A DNA stretch of 64,000 nucleotides, taken from assembly GCA_030386875.1 (NCBI GenBank), contig CM059576.1:12528058-12592057 (forward strand), read 5' to 3'. Source of the DNA: Morinoia aosen. Its lineage: Eukaryota; Arthropoda; Malacostraca; Amphipoda; Talitridae. How positions within the stretch are numbered: the stretch's first letter is position 1; every line of letters begins with the position of its first letter. Positions 23,517 to 36,294 of this stretch are shown here, piece after piece. Position numbers and translations under genes: made by a program. The notes beneath the pieces were generated by a model. It saw nothing but the letters and a program-made list of their open reading frames with translations. It had not been told where the DNA came from and did not search any database.

Positions 23517-23873
23517 GATTAGATTAGTCGTTAGTTTTAGCCTCCCTACCCAGCAACAAATGCGATCCAAAGAGAGGAAGGAGGAAGGCACCATTTAGTA
23601 TGGAGTTAAGGAAACGCGGAATCTACGCAGAAATGCATAGAAACAGTTAGTTGTGAAAGAAGATTATGAAACAAGACCAAAGTTGAAGAGGAAAGTAGTA
23701 GGTGGTGAAGAACAAGACAGCAGTGAACCGAAAAAAGGTGGTCCTTAACATAACAAAAACATTTTATTGCAACAAAAAGAAGGCCTACCTAACTCTCAGC
23801 TCGGGCCTTCACACATTGTTCCCCTGGGAGCGCTAATTCCCATAGATACAATAGTTGTGTCCCCTTGAGGGGC
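23517..23873 (-). mobile_element. Dispersed retroposon, copy 2 (minus strand)
   Basis: The copy is flanked by a 13-bp direct repeat ACACAATTTACTA (23,504-23,516 and 23,874-23,886), a target-site duplication typical of LINE-driven retroposition. On the minus strand it starts CCCCTCAAGGGGACACAAC and ends AGGGAGGCTAAAACTAACGA followed by (TAATC)2. It matches the 36,257 copy throughout. Confidence 0.88.
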
Positions 23874-23886
23874 ACACAATTTACTA

Positions 23887-26585
23887 AATTTGCAATACCA
23901 ACTTAACACAACTAAAACCTGACCAAACTCTGCCCCCAACAATCTGGTGAGAAATAATTTTGCTAACCCATTTCCATGGACAACAGAGCAAAACCAAAAC
24001 GATGGCACCCTCATTTATGGAATTAGACTGACTTAACGTATGTGTAACGATTTATTCAATCAATAAATCAGTTTTCATGTCACACCCTAAACGAACACTA
24101 TCTGAAGTAATATAAGGTACTCTCACCCAACCTAACCTTAGGCAAGGTCACTTAACCTTAACTAACAAAACATAATCAAAACTAACCTAAGCAAATCAAA
24201 TTTGACGTAACTTTCATGTAACACAAGTTAACCTATCCTGCTCATATATAACGGGAACTTATTACTCGACATAGTTTAAACTCACATACATACAACTCAA
24301 TTGCATTAATCCAGGGTGCCCTGTCCTATTCTATAGTTGAAATTTCGGTCCCACTTATTTTATCCTATTCTATTCTAACGCCTTAGCCCTTATTCTTCAC
24401 AAATTCCATACCTCTATGTGCGCTAACGTTCTTACAACAAATTTACAAATAAACACTTAATATACGTACGTTAAAACCGCGAAAATTTGTTCCATAACTA
24501 TTCCCGCATAAGAGAGTTGCAATAATTTCCTATTCAATTTCGATTCAGGGTCCAGTTAAACATGTTACAAACCTGATCTCATGAAGCACTCTGACGAAAG
24601 ACATTATATTTCGCTTTATTCATTGCTTTACATCACCAGACGTTTTCTCTGTTTCGAAAATAACAACCGCGCTTCGCTCTAATCAACAATTGATGACATC
24701 ACACTTACATAGTCATTGGAAATTCGTTTTCACGAATAAATGACGTCAGAGCGATGTAAATTGGAAAACATTACACAAAATCTCCATCATTTTGCATCCG
24801 GCTCGTTTAGAATATTAAAACCTACATCTTTACGGTCGACACACCGTAACAAAACAGTAATCATTACCAAAACAACTTACCATCAAAACACTAAGCCAAG
24901 CGGAACTCAATTCTCGGTCCAATAATCAAAGTTTCCTAACTGTGCATCACAAATGGGAAAACGAATATAGAAATCGCTATCGCGCTGGAAGATGAGCGCC
25001 CAAGAAATAAACTCTTAATTTTCGGAACGCTCGGAGAGATCTAAAGCTCTCGCTGAGCGCAACCGTTTTCGTCTTGAAGTGAGGAACTGCCAAGAAAAAA
25101 CGTATTCACTTACAATCACTTAAAAACTTCAAACAATTCATGAGAATTTGATATTCCAGTAAAATTTTAGATGCACTGTACACTACACTAAAACCCTCTA
25201 AATTGTCAGTGCCATGAAATTCAGCTCTTTATCAAAAATTAAACTTAGTAATTCTACATTAAGACAATATTATTTCCCAACAAATTTCTCACATTTCTCA
25301 AACAAATGCGTCTGTCAACATAGACCATTAGACACCTTTTTCCCATTGTTTCCCATTAGACACCTTTTTTTTCGCAAAATTCAAATACGTCATGAATGAG
25401 ACCAATTTGCGCCTTTTTCTATTCCGATATTTCTATCACGGATCGATATAAAAACTTTCATTAAAGCAGAGAGGGAATTTAAAAATTGTTGAAAATATAT
25501 GTTATACACTTGAAATTCCGTAAATAACATAATTGAAACACTAATAACCTCAACAAATTTAGTCGCCATCAGAGACACACGTTCACCACAATTAACAATC
25601 ATTTAGCGACTCAAAATGTTATGTACCCACTAAAATGAGGATTTTCTGGAACTTACACATGCCAGGTGAGCGACTTAAAGGCCTCCAAACAACGGGTTTT
25701 TATTATTGTAGGCGATCGAATTTTTCGTGTACACTTAAACAAGTTCCTGGTCATGAAGATCGTGAAATATAAAGTCCCAATCATAGATATTATTGAGAGA
25801 AATGTTCATCCAAACTACCCTTCTAAGAAAATGCCTCGTTCAATGGACGCACGCAAAGGGAACCATTTTCTTGAAGTTTAAGCGAAAATAACGAGAGATT
25901 CGTTCCCAACTGAGCTTTTCTTAGTTACGAAATGAAAATTCAAATTCTTGGACTTGGTGCTCTTCCAATTTTAAATTTCTAACGTCAAAATAACCTCTTG
26001 AAAACACAACACAAATAGGCACAAATAGCCCTGCTCAACGATTCTTCGTTACCCGCAAAATCTTTGCACAAGACAAATTTCAACACTCATAACTTGGAAT
26101 TCTTCTTCATTTTCATAGTTATATTTCGAAGTGTCGACAGTGAAAACATTTTTTGCATAATTGTTATGCTGAACAGGGCATTGTTGAAACGGTGCTATAA
26201 ATTTAACATCTTATACTCCCTCAAAAAAGAAATAAACTTGAACTAAAAACATGTCGAGCAAATGAGCATTAATTTTCGTCACATCAACCACAAGCGATGT
26301 TTAGCCCTCTACACCTGGGGTCGTTTTCTACTTATTGCATGATATATTATTTAAACCTGTTTGAACTAACAACTTCTCAAAGTAGCTGAAGAGTCGAGCC
26401 TCAAATCTCAAACATCAATGAGATATTGTAATTCAAGACGGCCAAGTAGGGATATTCAGAGTTACAGGTTTAACAAGTGTGGGCTTTAGGCAAATAAATT
26501 GACACATTGTACTACGTGAATCCTCGCAGGAATAATTTCTGCTCACATACACGCCAAGTGTCGCCTTTTCACAGTATATTTCGTA
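23887..26585. other. Unannotated AT-rich region
   Basis: No gene was recognised over 2.7 kb. CCTAAC-like words cluster at 24,127-24,240, a degenerate insect-telomere-type motif. Confidence 0.5.
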
Positions 26586-27373
26586 CTATTTTGTGTGATA
26601 GTAAGTCAAGGTAAATGTACATTCTGTCCCTTTGCGAACAGTGGGACTGAAATTGTGGCGAGAGTCAAGGAACTTTTCCACTTCTTCTGGCTTGCACTCG
26701 GGCGTTTTGTCGGGAGCACTCTTAGCTGGTGAGGTACAGCTATTTTTTGTTTTTTGTAAAAACACTTGAGATGCCGAATATTTTCATGTAAACCAACTTC
26801 CACACTTGATTGTCCAGGAAGTAACTTCTGCAGGGCCAGGGCTTTACTCGTGATTCTTTCACTGAAGTTCGTTTCCCTGTTGTCGTGCAGCTTCCTTGGC
26901 ACCTTCTGAGAACATTTTGATATCTATAGAACCAGTGGGCCGAGAACGAGAATGAACAAGAACGGTAGGACTAGTAGAGCTTGCTAGTTTCAGGATGTCT
27001 CGGCACCTGTAAAACGTTAGGATGGATAAGTCTTGCCAATAAAAATCGTTCCACGCACGGTGGCACTAGATAATTGGTAAACTCAAATACATATGTAGAT
27101 TAGAAAGGGTTAAAAAGAAAAGATTTCAACTGCTCACCATTTGCATCCGAGGCAAGTGCGACTACGAAAAACAGCGTTATCGGTAAAATTAATTCCAACC
27201 GGACGAACATTCTTTTTTCCTTCTTTTCGTGTTTTCAATCTCATGTTTGTCACATTCATGAAGCGCATTGATATGATTTCCATTGTAGTGATATATTCGA
27301 TAGGAATGCATGGGTAATGAGCACGATAAAAATTGGCCGATCCTCGGTATTGTTCTACTGTAAATGAATGCAT
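26586..27373 (-). pseudogene. Decayed two-exon gene, Cys-rich, family unknown
   Basis: From ATG 27,373 the frame runs to RSRTCLGCK and meets a donor (AAATG/GTGAGC at 27,138/27,137). After a 131-bp intron an acceptor (GTTTTACAG at 27,007) leads in matching phase into WCRDILKLASSTSPTVLVHS, then KMFSEGAKEAARQQGNELQ and a TGA at 26,859. Intact, this would be 127 residues with a CxxCxxC cluster. The same frame stays coding-like after further stops, reading APDKTPECKPEEVEKFLDS and TECTFTLTYYHTK to a TAG at 26,586, so the original protein was probably longer and has collected nonsense mutations. The open frame also extends upstream of the ATG. No family was recognised. Phase-matched splice sites are the main support. 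Confidence 0.42.
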
Positions 27374-28216
27374 TTTTAGATCAAAACCATGACCAGAAGC
27401 CAGACTACCCCTTGCTCTTACATCAAGCCTGTGTCTACAGCGCCAAGGAAAAGATCAAAACTTTCTCTCACCATTTACATGAAAGCAATGAGTAATTTTT
27501 TTCAGTTCAGGTTACACATGTTCATTTCTTTGACATTCAAAATGCCCCAGTTTGTCGTAAACAACGAATTCATATCTACGAGTCGTAAACACGTGAACAA
27601 GGAATTTATGCACAAGTGCTTTCAGATCCTTGAGCAGCCAGTCCGGGAAAAAAGTTCTTTAAAAATAGCTCAATTAGTAGGTGCTAAAAAAGGAAAACAG
27701 AGACGATCATTACAAATGAACAAAATGAACGTTCACCTAAATTACACTTCGGGTCCTGACATCTCCTCGGAGCACTACTTTACTAACAAACAAAAGTTCT
27801 ATTCTCTTGACAAGTTTAAAAAACCGTTTCTCGAATCTCAAGTGTAAAAGATTTGTTGCAAGGCGTCACCCTTGAGAATCATAAAGAGTGGATCTCGATT
27901 CAAATAGTTGAGCACAAGTTGGCCTTGCAATCGTATTTTCAAATCGCATAAAAGAATTTCGCCCAACTACGTGTGTAGTGGGAATTTAGGACTATATTTT
28001 CAAAACTATCCTATTCATTTTTGGTCATGTTTCTCTTTTCCTAATTCATTTATTTTTGCATTGAAAAGATTTTAAAAGTTTGCGAGTAGTATTTGAAGAA
28101 TAGTTGATTACTAGCCCTCACAAATTAGTTTCATATACAATAAGCATATTAACATGAACAGAACTCTGCGTTCTGTTGAAAAAAATTACCTCCGCCTTTC
28201 TGCGTTCTGCGTTCAT
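27374..28216. other. Unannotated region, one long unsupported frame
   Basis: A plus-strand frame of 152 codons (27,389-27,847) is basic and compositionally plausible but has no recognisable domain and no splice or codon support. Nothing else was seen. Confidence 0.35.
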
Positions 28217-28431
28217 TCATGCTGCAACAGGACAGAAAATATTGATGTCAACTTTGTCAAATTCACATGATCTGGGATTAAGTTTTGAATGAGATATTAC
28301 ATTCGTTGGCCCACCTTGTTCTGTATCGGTAATATTTGCAAAGCCACAAGCTAGTGGGTTATCACTGAAGAAGCGGACGGTAGGGGAATGCGACAGTATC
28401 TCCACCCCAGTTTCGTGAGCTTCAGGTCCAT
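28217..28431 (-). CDS. Candidate terminal coding exon, function unknown
   Basis: A good acceptor (ATATCTTGCAG on the minus strand, ending at 28,432) opens a frame of about 70 residues to a TGA at 28,217. It has strongly coding-like composition: GPEAHETGVEILSHSPTV, then PLACGFANITDTEQGGP, then LNPRSCEFDKVDINIFC. The exon starts in phase 2 (two bases before the first full codon). No partner exon was identified; an upstream exon should lie at higher coordinates. I do not recognise the domain. The three Cys and the NIT glycosylation-type motif would suit an extracellular segment, but that is a guess. Confidence 0.4.
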
Positions 28432-29092
28432 CTGCAAGATATCATGAATGAGTATAGATCGAGATAAGTAAAATAAGCCCTTAATTAATTGCGAAGTAAT
28501 TTGTACTGCAATATTATTACATAAATTTTTTTTTGCGTGTTATGAAAGCATTTCCTTCACAACAATGTAGGCGCTATCGGTTGAACAGTGTTATAACTTT
28601 TTTTTACCAGATATTAAGTTTCGCATCTACTTACCGGCTTGTCATTAAATGAAAAATTTCAACTAACCCAGCTTCACAACGTGAATGGTGTATTTCAACA
28701 CGTTCCCTGGGTATTGGGCCACATGTGTATCAATAGGTAAATTGCTCATTCACGTACCGTTGTAAATAAATGGCATTTTATCTGTTTCGCGATCTTTGTA
28801 AAAAACAACAGTTATTACACGAGGTTAAATGTTATCGTACAGTAGCATTTTTATTATAAATTAGAAAGGATAAAAATTTATTAGAGCAGTAAAGTTGATT
28901 TCCCAGGTTTGCTACTTAAAGCCTAGCCAAATCAACTGTTGACAACCGCGGAAACGCAGGGAGCGTGGTAAAAATTTCACAGCTTATGTCTATTGCGAGC
29001 TGTCAGACGCGAACAAGGAGTCGCACATATTATTAGGGGCTGCCATATTCCTTGAGTGAACGAAATGTGTCCTATCGCGCTATTTTTTTCTT
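28432..29092. other. Unannotated AT-rich region
   Basis: Nothing recognised. Confidence 0.5.
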
Positions 29093-29458
29093 TCAATAGT
29101 GTCTACGATACTTTCTGGAATTCCTATAAACTAACCACTTTCCAAACTTCACGATCAAAATGATAAATACGAGCAAAAAGAGCCCAAGCAACTTTTGCGC
29201 CCAGCTGCCCCACTGATGGCCAACCAAGATGCTTAACGGTCCATAGAACTTTTTCTCAAGTCTTGTTCTTTTTACAGAGTTGAAGATTCGACTCGAACTA
29301 GAGGTTGCTAACACTCAAATGTCGAAGTATGCCGGGGTAAGGGAACACTGTACCGTGGCTTTTACAATGTTTGTGACATTTTTATGAAGCATCGTTCGTT
29401 CATAGCGACCGAAATGTGACACTAGCAGACCTGCATTTTTCTTGTGGTTCTTATTTAT
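29093..29458 (-). pseudogene. Single-pass membrane protein fragment (broken)
   Basis: The minus-strand frame is open from 29,458 to a stop at 29,093, apart from one TGA at about 29,315. The second half has a clear hydrophobic segment, LLGLFLLVFIILIVKF, preceded by GHQWGSWAQK and followed by a short basic tail RNSRKYRRHY: a type I membrane anchor with a small cytoplasmic end. The first half contains KNVTNIVKATVQCSLTP, with a potential N-glycosylation site. This arrangement occurs in receptors and in envelope-type glycoproteins; nothing more specific can be read. Confidence 0.4.
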
Positions 29459-32400
29459 CTACATACATTTTTTTTCTTGACAAGAGTTTCTGCTTTCAAT
29501 GGTTGAAGATTATTATTTAAGAATCTGACCTGAACTGACTCAATCACCCCTTTTAGGGCATCATTTGAGCGATTGTCATCGCTAACTCACTCCTACGATA
29601 CACGGGCGAAATTATTCACGTGACGATTTTTTACTTTTTCTATCAGGTGAAATTTTCTCACTTAGATAGCCGTGAGACGCGTTTTTGAAAGCGCTTTCGG
29701 AATTCATGCTAATTCTTAGACCAATTTCCTGTAATAAATGTGTGCAAAATTGAATCGAGAAACTAATTCTATCGGACCTCACTAGCGTCCCATGCTCTCT
29801 AAAATGTCTCAAACCACTGTTTTTCTGCATGAACTAAATTACAAATACTTTGAAACGCGGCGGAGGGGTTGTACTATCAAACGCTGACTGTGATAGCTGA
29901 GGACCGTCTGTCAAATATCTCTGCAATGATCATTACAGAGGAGAAGAATACCTAACCTATATTAACGAGTTGAGCTGGCATCACGGGGTCCTACGCTAAG
30001 CCCTGTGCAATCTCGAGTGATTATTTCAATTCGCAAGCAATTATGCTGTGTAATTTTGAAGATGTAATTGAAAATTGGAAAAACTCACTCGAAGAACCAT
30101 TTATTAATTAGAAATCAAAACTTAGCACGGGTTTGGAGGAAGACCTCGAAGAACCCTGAACGCGAACTAGAGCACAAGGTCCACCGAGAACCAATCAACT
30201 ACCTGTATCTGTTTTAGAGAAATGGTAACTTGCAAATTTAAATATAAGTAAGCACGTTCTAAATTATCGAAATTCATCCCAATTTTACTCCTAAACTCGT
30301 ACTTAACTCATTCATTGTTTTGAAACGCATATATTCCCGTGCATGTCGTCCGAATTCATTCTTGTGTGTGGCAGAATGACTTCATATTCCTCATTATTAT
30401 CATTTCGTCGAATGATTTTCTGGAACGTTTGAGAGTCCACAATACTTCACAGAACAATACTTTTACGCACCCAAGTGCCCGAGATGAAACATGTGAAAAT
30501 AATACAGTCGGGTGCGAAGCTTAACTTCATAAAAATTATCATTATTACATATAATAATTGCATGAATATGTTTGGATACATAAGCCAAATAAGATGAGGT
30601 TAGCTCTAGATGATGTCCCGTTTGGAAATGGACTTGAATAAATTAACTAAGATCGCAACTATATACAAAAATTATCGAAAGGAATGTGCAGCGATGATTT
30701 GAAGAGGATGCCAACTAATTAAAAAAAACTATGTGCTGAGAAATAGCATGAAAAACATTTGCACATTTACCATGAAAGGATTATTGATTGGACGAGCAGC
30801 TGCTTATGCTCGGATCGTAGTCAACCAAATTGACTCTGGAACATTGTAGACCAGGGTGGAAAACAAGGCTGGATGCGTCCCCTAAAGCAGGGAAAACAAA
30901 AAATATTCATCATTCAATAACAATATCAATCTACTCAAATTCAAGAGGGATGACGAGCATCAATATTAAAGCTCATTCGGGGGTAACAGTTACTGATGTG
31001 AAGATCGATCACTCCGCGAAATTTATTGCACGAATCTATTTTGCGACATTCATTTCGGCAACAAAATTGGAGTACATGCCGAAAAACAGGATGAAAATTT
31101 GATAATAAAGTCCTTATAATAAAGCAGTCATTCTACAATCATATACCATAAGGTTCCATGGGAAAATTTTGTCACGGATCAGAAGTTCCTCTTGACGTTT
31201 GCAACAAATTGTAAATTCAAGTTCTATTTAGGAGGGTTGGTATCGTGTTATGAAATCTAGCTAAATCGCTATACGATTATCAGAATTTAAGCATTATGCC
31301 GAAGATTTAACTTCCTACATTTTACAAACTGAAACGTAAAAAAAATTCCACGGTTTTACACCAATGATAGCAAAAAAGCACATGTCCACGGGTTTTGGTT
31401 CAAATAGTACATGGTGAAAGAAGTTCCTGTAGGTTAAGAAAATTAGTTTATTTAGAGTAAATTCAGTCTAGAGTCGGTAGTGTAAGTTCAGTTTAATTGA
31501 TTTTACTAGTTGCAATTTTAAAAAATTATAATCGAGTGGAGACTTTCCTTCAGTAAATAGCAGGGGTTTCCTAGTTTAGGTTCGAACACCTTACAATGGA
31601 TAAAGTTAGGTTAGGTTATTTCGAGTGAGATTGGGGTTAATTTGTATGATTTCAGGTTCACTTATTTAACATATTGATATATAAGATGGAGTAAACTCAA
31701 AAAAATAATTTTTCAACTTGGGTTCTGGTTCAGGTTCAAGTAAAATTCAATTGGTTAGAAAATATTAATGAACAAACCATGAGCTTCATTACGGGACCTA
31801 TAAGATATCATTATTCCCTGACTAGGTTTGACTGAGCCCCATTTTCAACGGCGGCTTAGTTTTCATATCAACTTGAACAACGTTGTGTGAACTTCACTAC
31901 TATAAGCTCAAGATTTTTATACCAACTAAAATTATACCACACTACTGATATTACTTTCGAGAGGGCACTTCTTTACGGCTATTTTGCGAACGCCAAAGTG
32001 CTGCTACAATAAAATATGTATTAATTGATACTAGTTCAGTAGCTTACCCAGAGAGTTTATGACTCAGTCAGTGGAGCCGCTCGAAGATGAAGAGCAGCTC
32101 ACTTGGTACGTATTCAGCCCCCCCGTTCTGCTCCTCTACCCAATGGTGAACCATCGGATCGTCCCGATGAGGCACCGTCCGGGTAGAATTTGGTCACCAT
32201 TCTGTAATTACATTCATGAAAAAGCACACATTATACTTAATATTCAGCTAAATAATATGTTGGTGAAAGCTCGCAAGTCGTTATAATTCGGTAACAGTTT
32301 ACTTCGGTAAAAAATCAGAAATGTCTTCGTTCTGCGATGAGAGAAAATTCAACTGACACAACGCAGACACGGGCGCTCATGGAAAAGGTTAATTGTACAG

Positions 32401-34249
32401 AAACCATAAACAACCCATTAATTTGAGGGCAAACAGATTAGGCTTGCTAACAAAGGCAAAACGACGTCTTTGCTTAAATGGTTGATACATTCCTACTAGA
32501 AATATTGCCTAGTCCCTTCCTCTGCCAAAAGAAAAAGAAATGAAATCGAAATCGCTATTATTTTTTGAACGTTATCGCTAATCGTTCGAATGATTGATAT
32601 AGAAAAAATTTAGGAGGCAATGAATGCAGTGGTATTGTACCAGAGAAAGGTAAATTCACGCTATCAGTGGTCGAAGTGATCAGGACTTCAAACTTTAAAG
32701 CGATTTTCATTTATTGTATCATAAATTACCAACGTGGTATACATTCATGCAGTCTCTAACCATAGAGATCGTTCGATCTTAACGAATTGAAGTACCGAAG
32801 AACACTCGTATGCGACACCCGCATCACAACGGCATGCTATTTAGGTAACCTAATTTTGTTAAAATAGATGGTATTACTTGATCTTCATTATGAAAACCGT
32901 CCCGCGGAAAATTTTGCAGAATTCGATTTATTCCTATTACGAAACTACGTTTCCTTTATGTTCCTGGCATAACTACGTGACGTCCTGACTAATAGTTTTA
33001 AGTTAGGTGTCTGCCTGCGTAGATGGCCGACACGCGTGATGTTGATGCTGCTGCTGTGTTGCAAAAACGTTCGTTCATTGCTCCAACATTTCGCTTGTTT
33101 CTTTTCTGTTCCTACGTGAGTTATACAGTCTAGAACCGAATCATTCTGAAAACCGAGCGAAGTATAACGAAAATAGAAGATCAATCAATTTGAAGACGGT
33201 TACGAGTAACTGCGCCTGATCACAGCAGAGTTGCTTTTTATTAGTTACTGTTGTTAGCTTGCAATTAGGTGTTTTTATTATTTGATAGTACTCGTCGGAC
33301 AATTTCGATGAAATCTCACTCTGTAAGTGAAAATGAGCTCCAAAGTAATGATGAACGTATTTAATTGCAAACGTTTAGAAACGTTATAGTTTCATCATCC
33401 ACAGAGATGAAACGGTAGAAAAAATCAACAATAATAAAAGAGAGCAAAGTTATACAACTTCTTAAAAATAAAAATAGATACAAGCTAATTCGGTAAACCT
33501 AACATAACTGACAGATACATATTAAAAAGTTGTGGCAATAAATAATTCCGTAGAGTTCAGTTCGATCGTTGTTCACACGGCGTGGTTCTTAAAATGAACA
33601 ATGATTACAAAATACGGAGATCTTGCAGGTTTTCAATTGGCAGACTGTACTAAAATTGGGAAATTTGAATGGCTGAATAAAACTATTACAATGAACTCTA
33701 ATTGCAGATTTTTCTGATTGTACTGAAATTCAAATGGGTGATAAAAACTATTACAATGAACTCCAATGGCTGATTGAAACGAGGTGAGGAGACGCCCAGT
33801 TTGCGTGAGACACCCGAATGCTGGCTGCGACGAATTAATTGCTAAAGCACAATTTTTCCAACGTATGACTGCTGGCAGCAACGACAAACATCAAAATACA
33901 CGCACGATGTCTCGCCATCGATGTCTTCGCCAAAACAAGCTTTCTTTTTTTAAAATTAACCAATTTTAAAACTGTTCCTATAATAAACCATGTACATCAA
34001 GTGAGGTAAAATATCTATAGCCCAACACTAAAATCTTCCTCTTCACTTCATTGTTTTTTTTACCCCATGAATGGGACAACGAACTTTTGCTTGGACGCTG
34101 ACAGGATCACAGGACAAAATTGCTCGTTCGAAAAGGTGTTAACAATGCCGTCTATCAAAAAAATTTTGCATAGATTTACGGAAAAGAATCTGCGAGGATA
34201 ACCAGTTTCGTGAAATATTTAAAATGAGCCAGATAAGCAGAATGCTCAG
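29459..34249. other. Unannotated AT-rich region (4.8 kb)
   Basis: No gene, RNA or long repeat was recognised. Minor items: GTTAGGTTAGGTTA near 31,606, and a diverged tandem duplication of about 75 bp at 33,640-33,778. The open frames are short and not coding-like. Confidence 0.5.
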
Positions 34250-34865
34250 TGCAGTAACGTAGTTATGCAAGATTTCTTATGTCCACAGTAAATGCAAGTA
34301 AAATAGTGGGTTCCTAGGTTGGTGAAAGTAGGTTTCCGATAAACAGACAGTTATATTTTTACAAGCACATCAAGTAAGGCAATTTAACCATCCTGCTGAC
34401 ATTCCAAAGTAAATGTAATATTCGAGTGGACCTTATCAACATTTTGTAAGAATTGAGTAGCCTGGCCTTTTGAGTGAAATAAAACATACGTGTCAGCCAA
34501 GTCCCTACGATAAAACACAGGTTTAAATTCACGGGACAGTTTTCTAGACGGGTATTTTTCAAGTGAGATTAAAAAGCAATCAGCAATAAGAGGTGAGGGA
34601 CGGGAGCCCATCGCGAGTCCGTCAATTTGTTTATAAATTTTACTATTTCAATTTGTTTATAAATTTTACTATTAAACATGAAAAAATAATTAGGGCAGTT
34701 TCAAGTTTGCGTTTAAACTTTTTTTTTGTAATTAATAATTGAATTATAGCAGATAAAATGGTTTAAAGCACAACTTGAACACATTCACTTAAAGATACAT
34801 TGGTATAGAAGACTGTGTCAAAGTTGCACATAAAATACTGATTAACGTTTTCAACAGTTGCGAGA
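34250..34865 (-). pseudogene. Penelope-like reverse transcriptase fragment
   Basis: Read on the minus strand, the fragment shows reverse-transcriptase landmarks of Penelope-like elements in order: NFDTVFYTNVSLSECVQVVL (the SLFTNVPL motif), then after a break KIYKQIDGLAMGSRPSPLIA (the DGLAMGSPLSP motif), then DLADTYVLF (degenerate form of the YVDDTFV catalytic box), QFLQNVDKVHSNITFTLE, ALLDVLVKI, and VYRKPTFTNLGTHYF. The catalytic YVDD is altered to LADT, stops interrupt the frame (for example after ECQQDG and after LVKI), and there is a frame change between the first two motifs. It is a dead fragment about 600 bp long; the N-terminal part and any GIY-YIG endonuclease are missing. Confidence 0.85.
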
Positions 34866-36242
34866 TCTCTTATGAAGTGTCAGATTATTGTTATTATTAT
34901 TCACGTAAGTTTCAACCTCTCTAGTCACTACTACAGTATAATCAAGAGAGAAATAGTGAAGGGACCATCGGGTATGGACATGTACACGGGGAAACTATGC
35001 ATAATGTGTGTTCCCACACAGACCATCCTCGTGTGTATGCACAATGCGCATGGAAGTAAGCTCACACAAGACTAAGAAGGATGGAGTAGGTGCTGGAGAA
35101 AATGAGCGAACCCAAAAAAGATGGTCCTTAATTTCAAACTAATTCGAAAGCGATCAACGATAAAAATTGAGCCATTAAAATATCTTTCTCATGCAGAACT
35201 TATTCATGCGAATAAGTAGCAAAAGTCGTCTGTAACCTAAGTAGAAGTGTTTTTTCTTCTTACTCATTAACATGCATTCACAACAGGAATGTTCGAAAAA
35301 ATTGCTCAGTTGCATGTACAAACGTTTGTGCAAGCGCAAACGTGGCTCGCTGTTCATTGCGCCCCTGTGAATAATGCCTTTGATAATCTACTTCTAAGAA
35401 TGACCGTCGTGTATATATTTTGCGTAACGCTCTTAACAATAGAAAGGAAGAATTTAGCACTGGCGGTCTTGGTTTCAGTTCACCTAGAAATTAATCCATT
35501 AATTTTCATTGTGCAAGTGCACTATAATATAAAAAACTACTTTCCAAAAAGGAGAGATAACCAGAGCCTTAGAGAAACGGTTTCACTTCTGAGATATGTA
35601 GCAATCGAAAAAAATGAAATGTTCATTCTTTTCAATTAAAAGTCCCTGTTCAATTGATTACACAGTAAATATTTCCTTGGCTATTGAGAACACCGAACTT
35701 TCTGACGTACGAACACATTAGAAATTTCAAATCATTGTGAGGAATGAAGTCTTCATCGAAAAATTCATTATGTTTATTAAAACAACACCATTCAAACAAC
35801 GGTTTCCGAACGCGGAATGCGATTTTGCGTCCGACTTTGTGTTTTACTGTATTAGGTGGAAGGGATTGGAGTTGAATGTTAGACTGCCTAGAGCAGTGCT
35901 ACTCAGTAATTTTTTTTAGAGAACCACTTCGGTTAAACGCATTGAGAGAGCCGAAGCTACTGCGAGTTTGCGCATGTTTCATAAATTATATATTAAATAA
36001 TTATTTATATATTTTCCGAGAACCGTGAATCGAGTCCGCGCAATGAATACCACTGGCATGTAGTGTCTCCGCGAGTGTACTTTATAGCTGGATAATCCGG
36101 AAAAAACTACTGACAACACTTCTTAGGAAAAAACGAAGTAATTTTGAAAGAATAGAAGTTTGGAAGTGCCCAAATCAACTCGTTATACGATCATACGTGA
36201 ATGAGCCCTGTTATTAGCTCTGGGTTTACGGTAGCGTTCAGA
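34866..36242. other. Unannotated region with a retroposon-like fragment
   Basis: At about 34,960-35,140 a segment (GGTATGGACATGTACACGGG, TGTGTTCCCACAC) resembles the 57.9-kb copy of the dispersed retroposon family. A 116-codon plus-strand frame at 35,289-35,639 has no recognisable domain. Nothing else was identified. Confidence 0.45.
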
Positions 36243-36252
36243 AGACCACCAT

Positions 36253-36256
<4 letters not shown>

Positions 36257-36294
<38 letters not shown>

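Noticed and set aside
27389..27847. 152-codon plus-strand frame as a gene
   Set aside because: No domain, no splice or start support; length alone is not convincing in AT-rich intergenic DNA.
35289..35639. 116-codon plus-strand frame as a gene
   Set aside because: It opens on a weak start, has no recognisable motif, and overlapping frames on the other strand are equally open.
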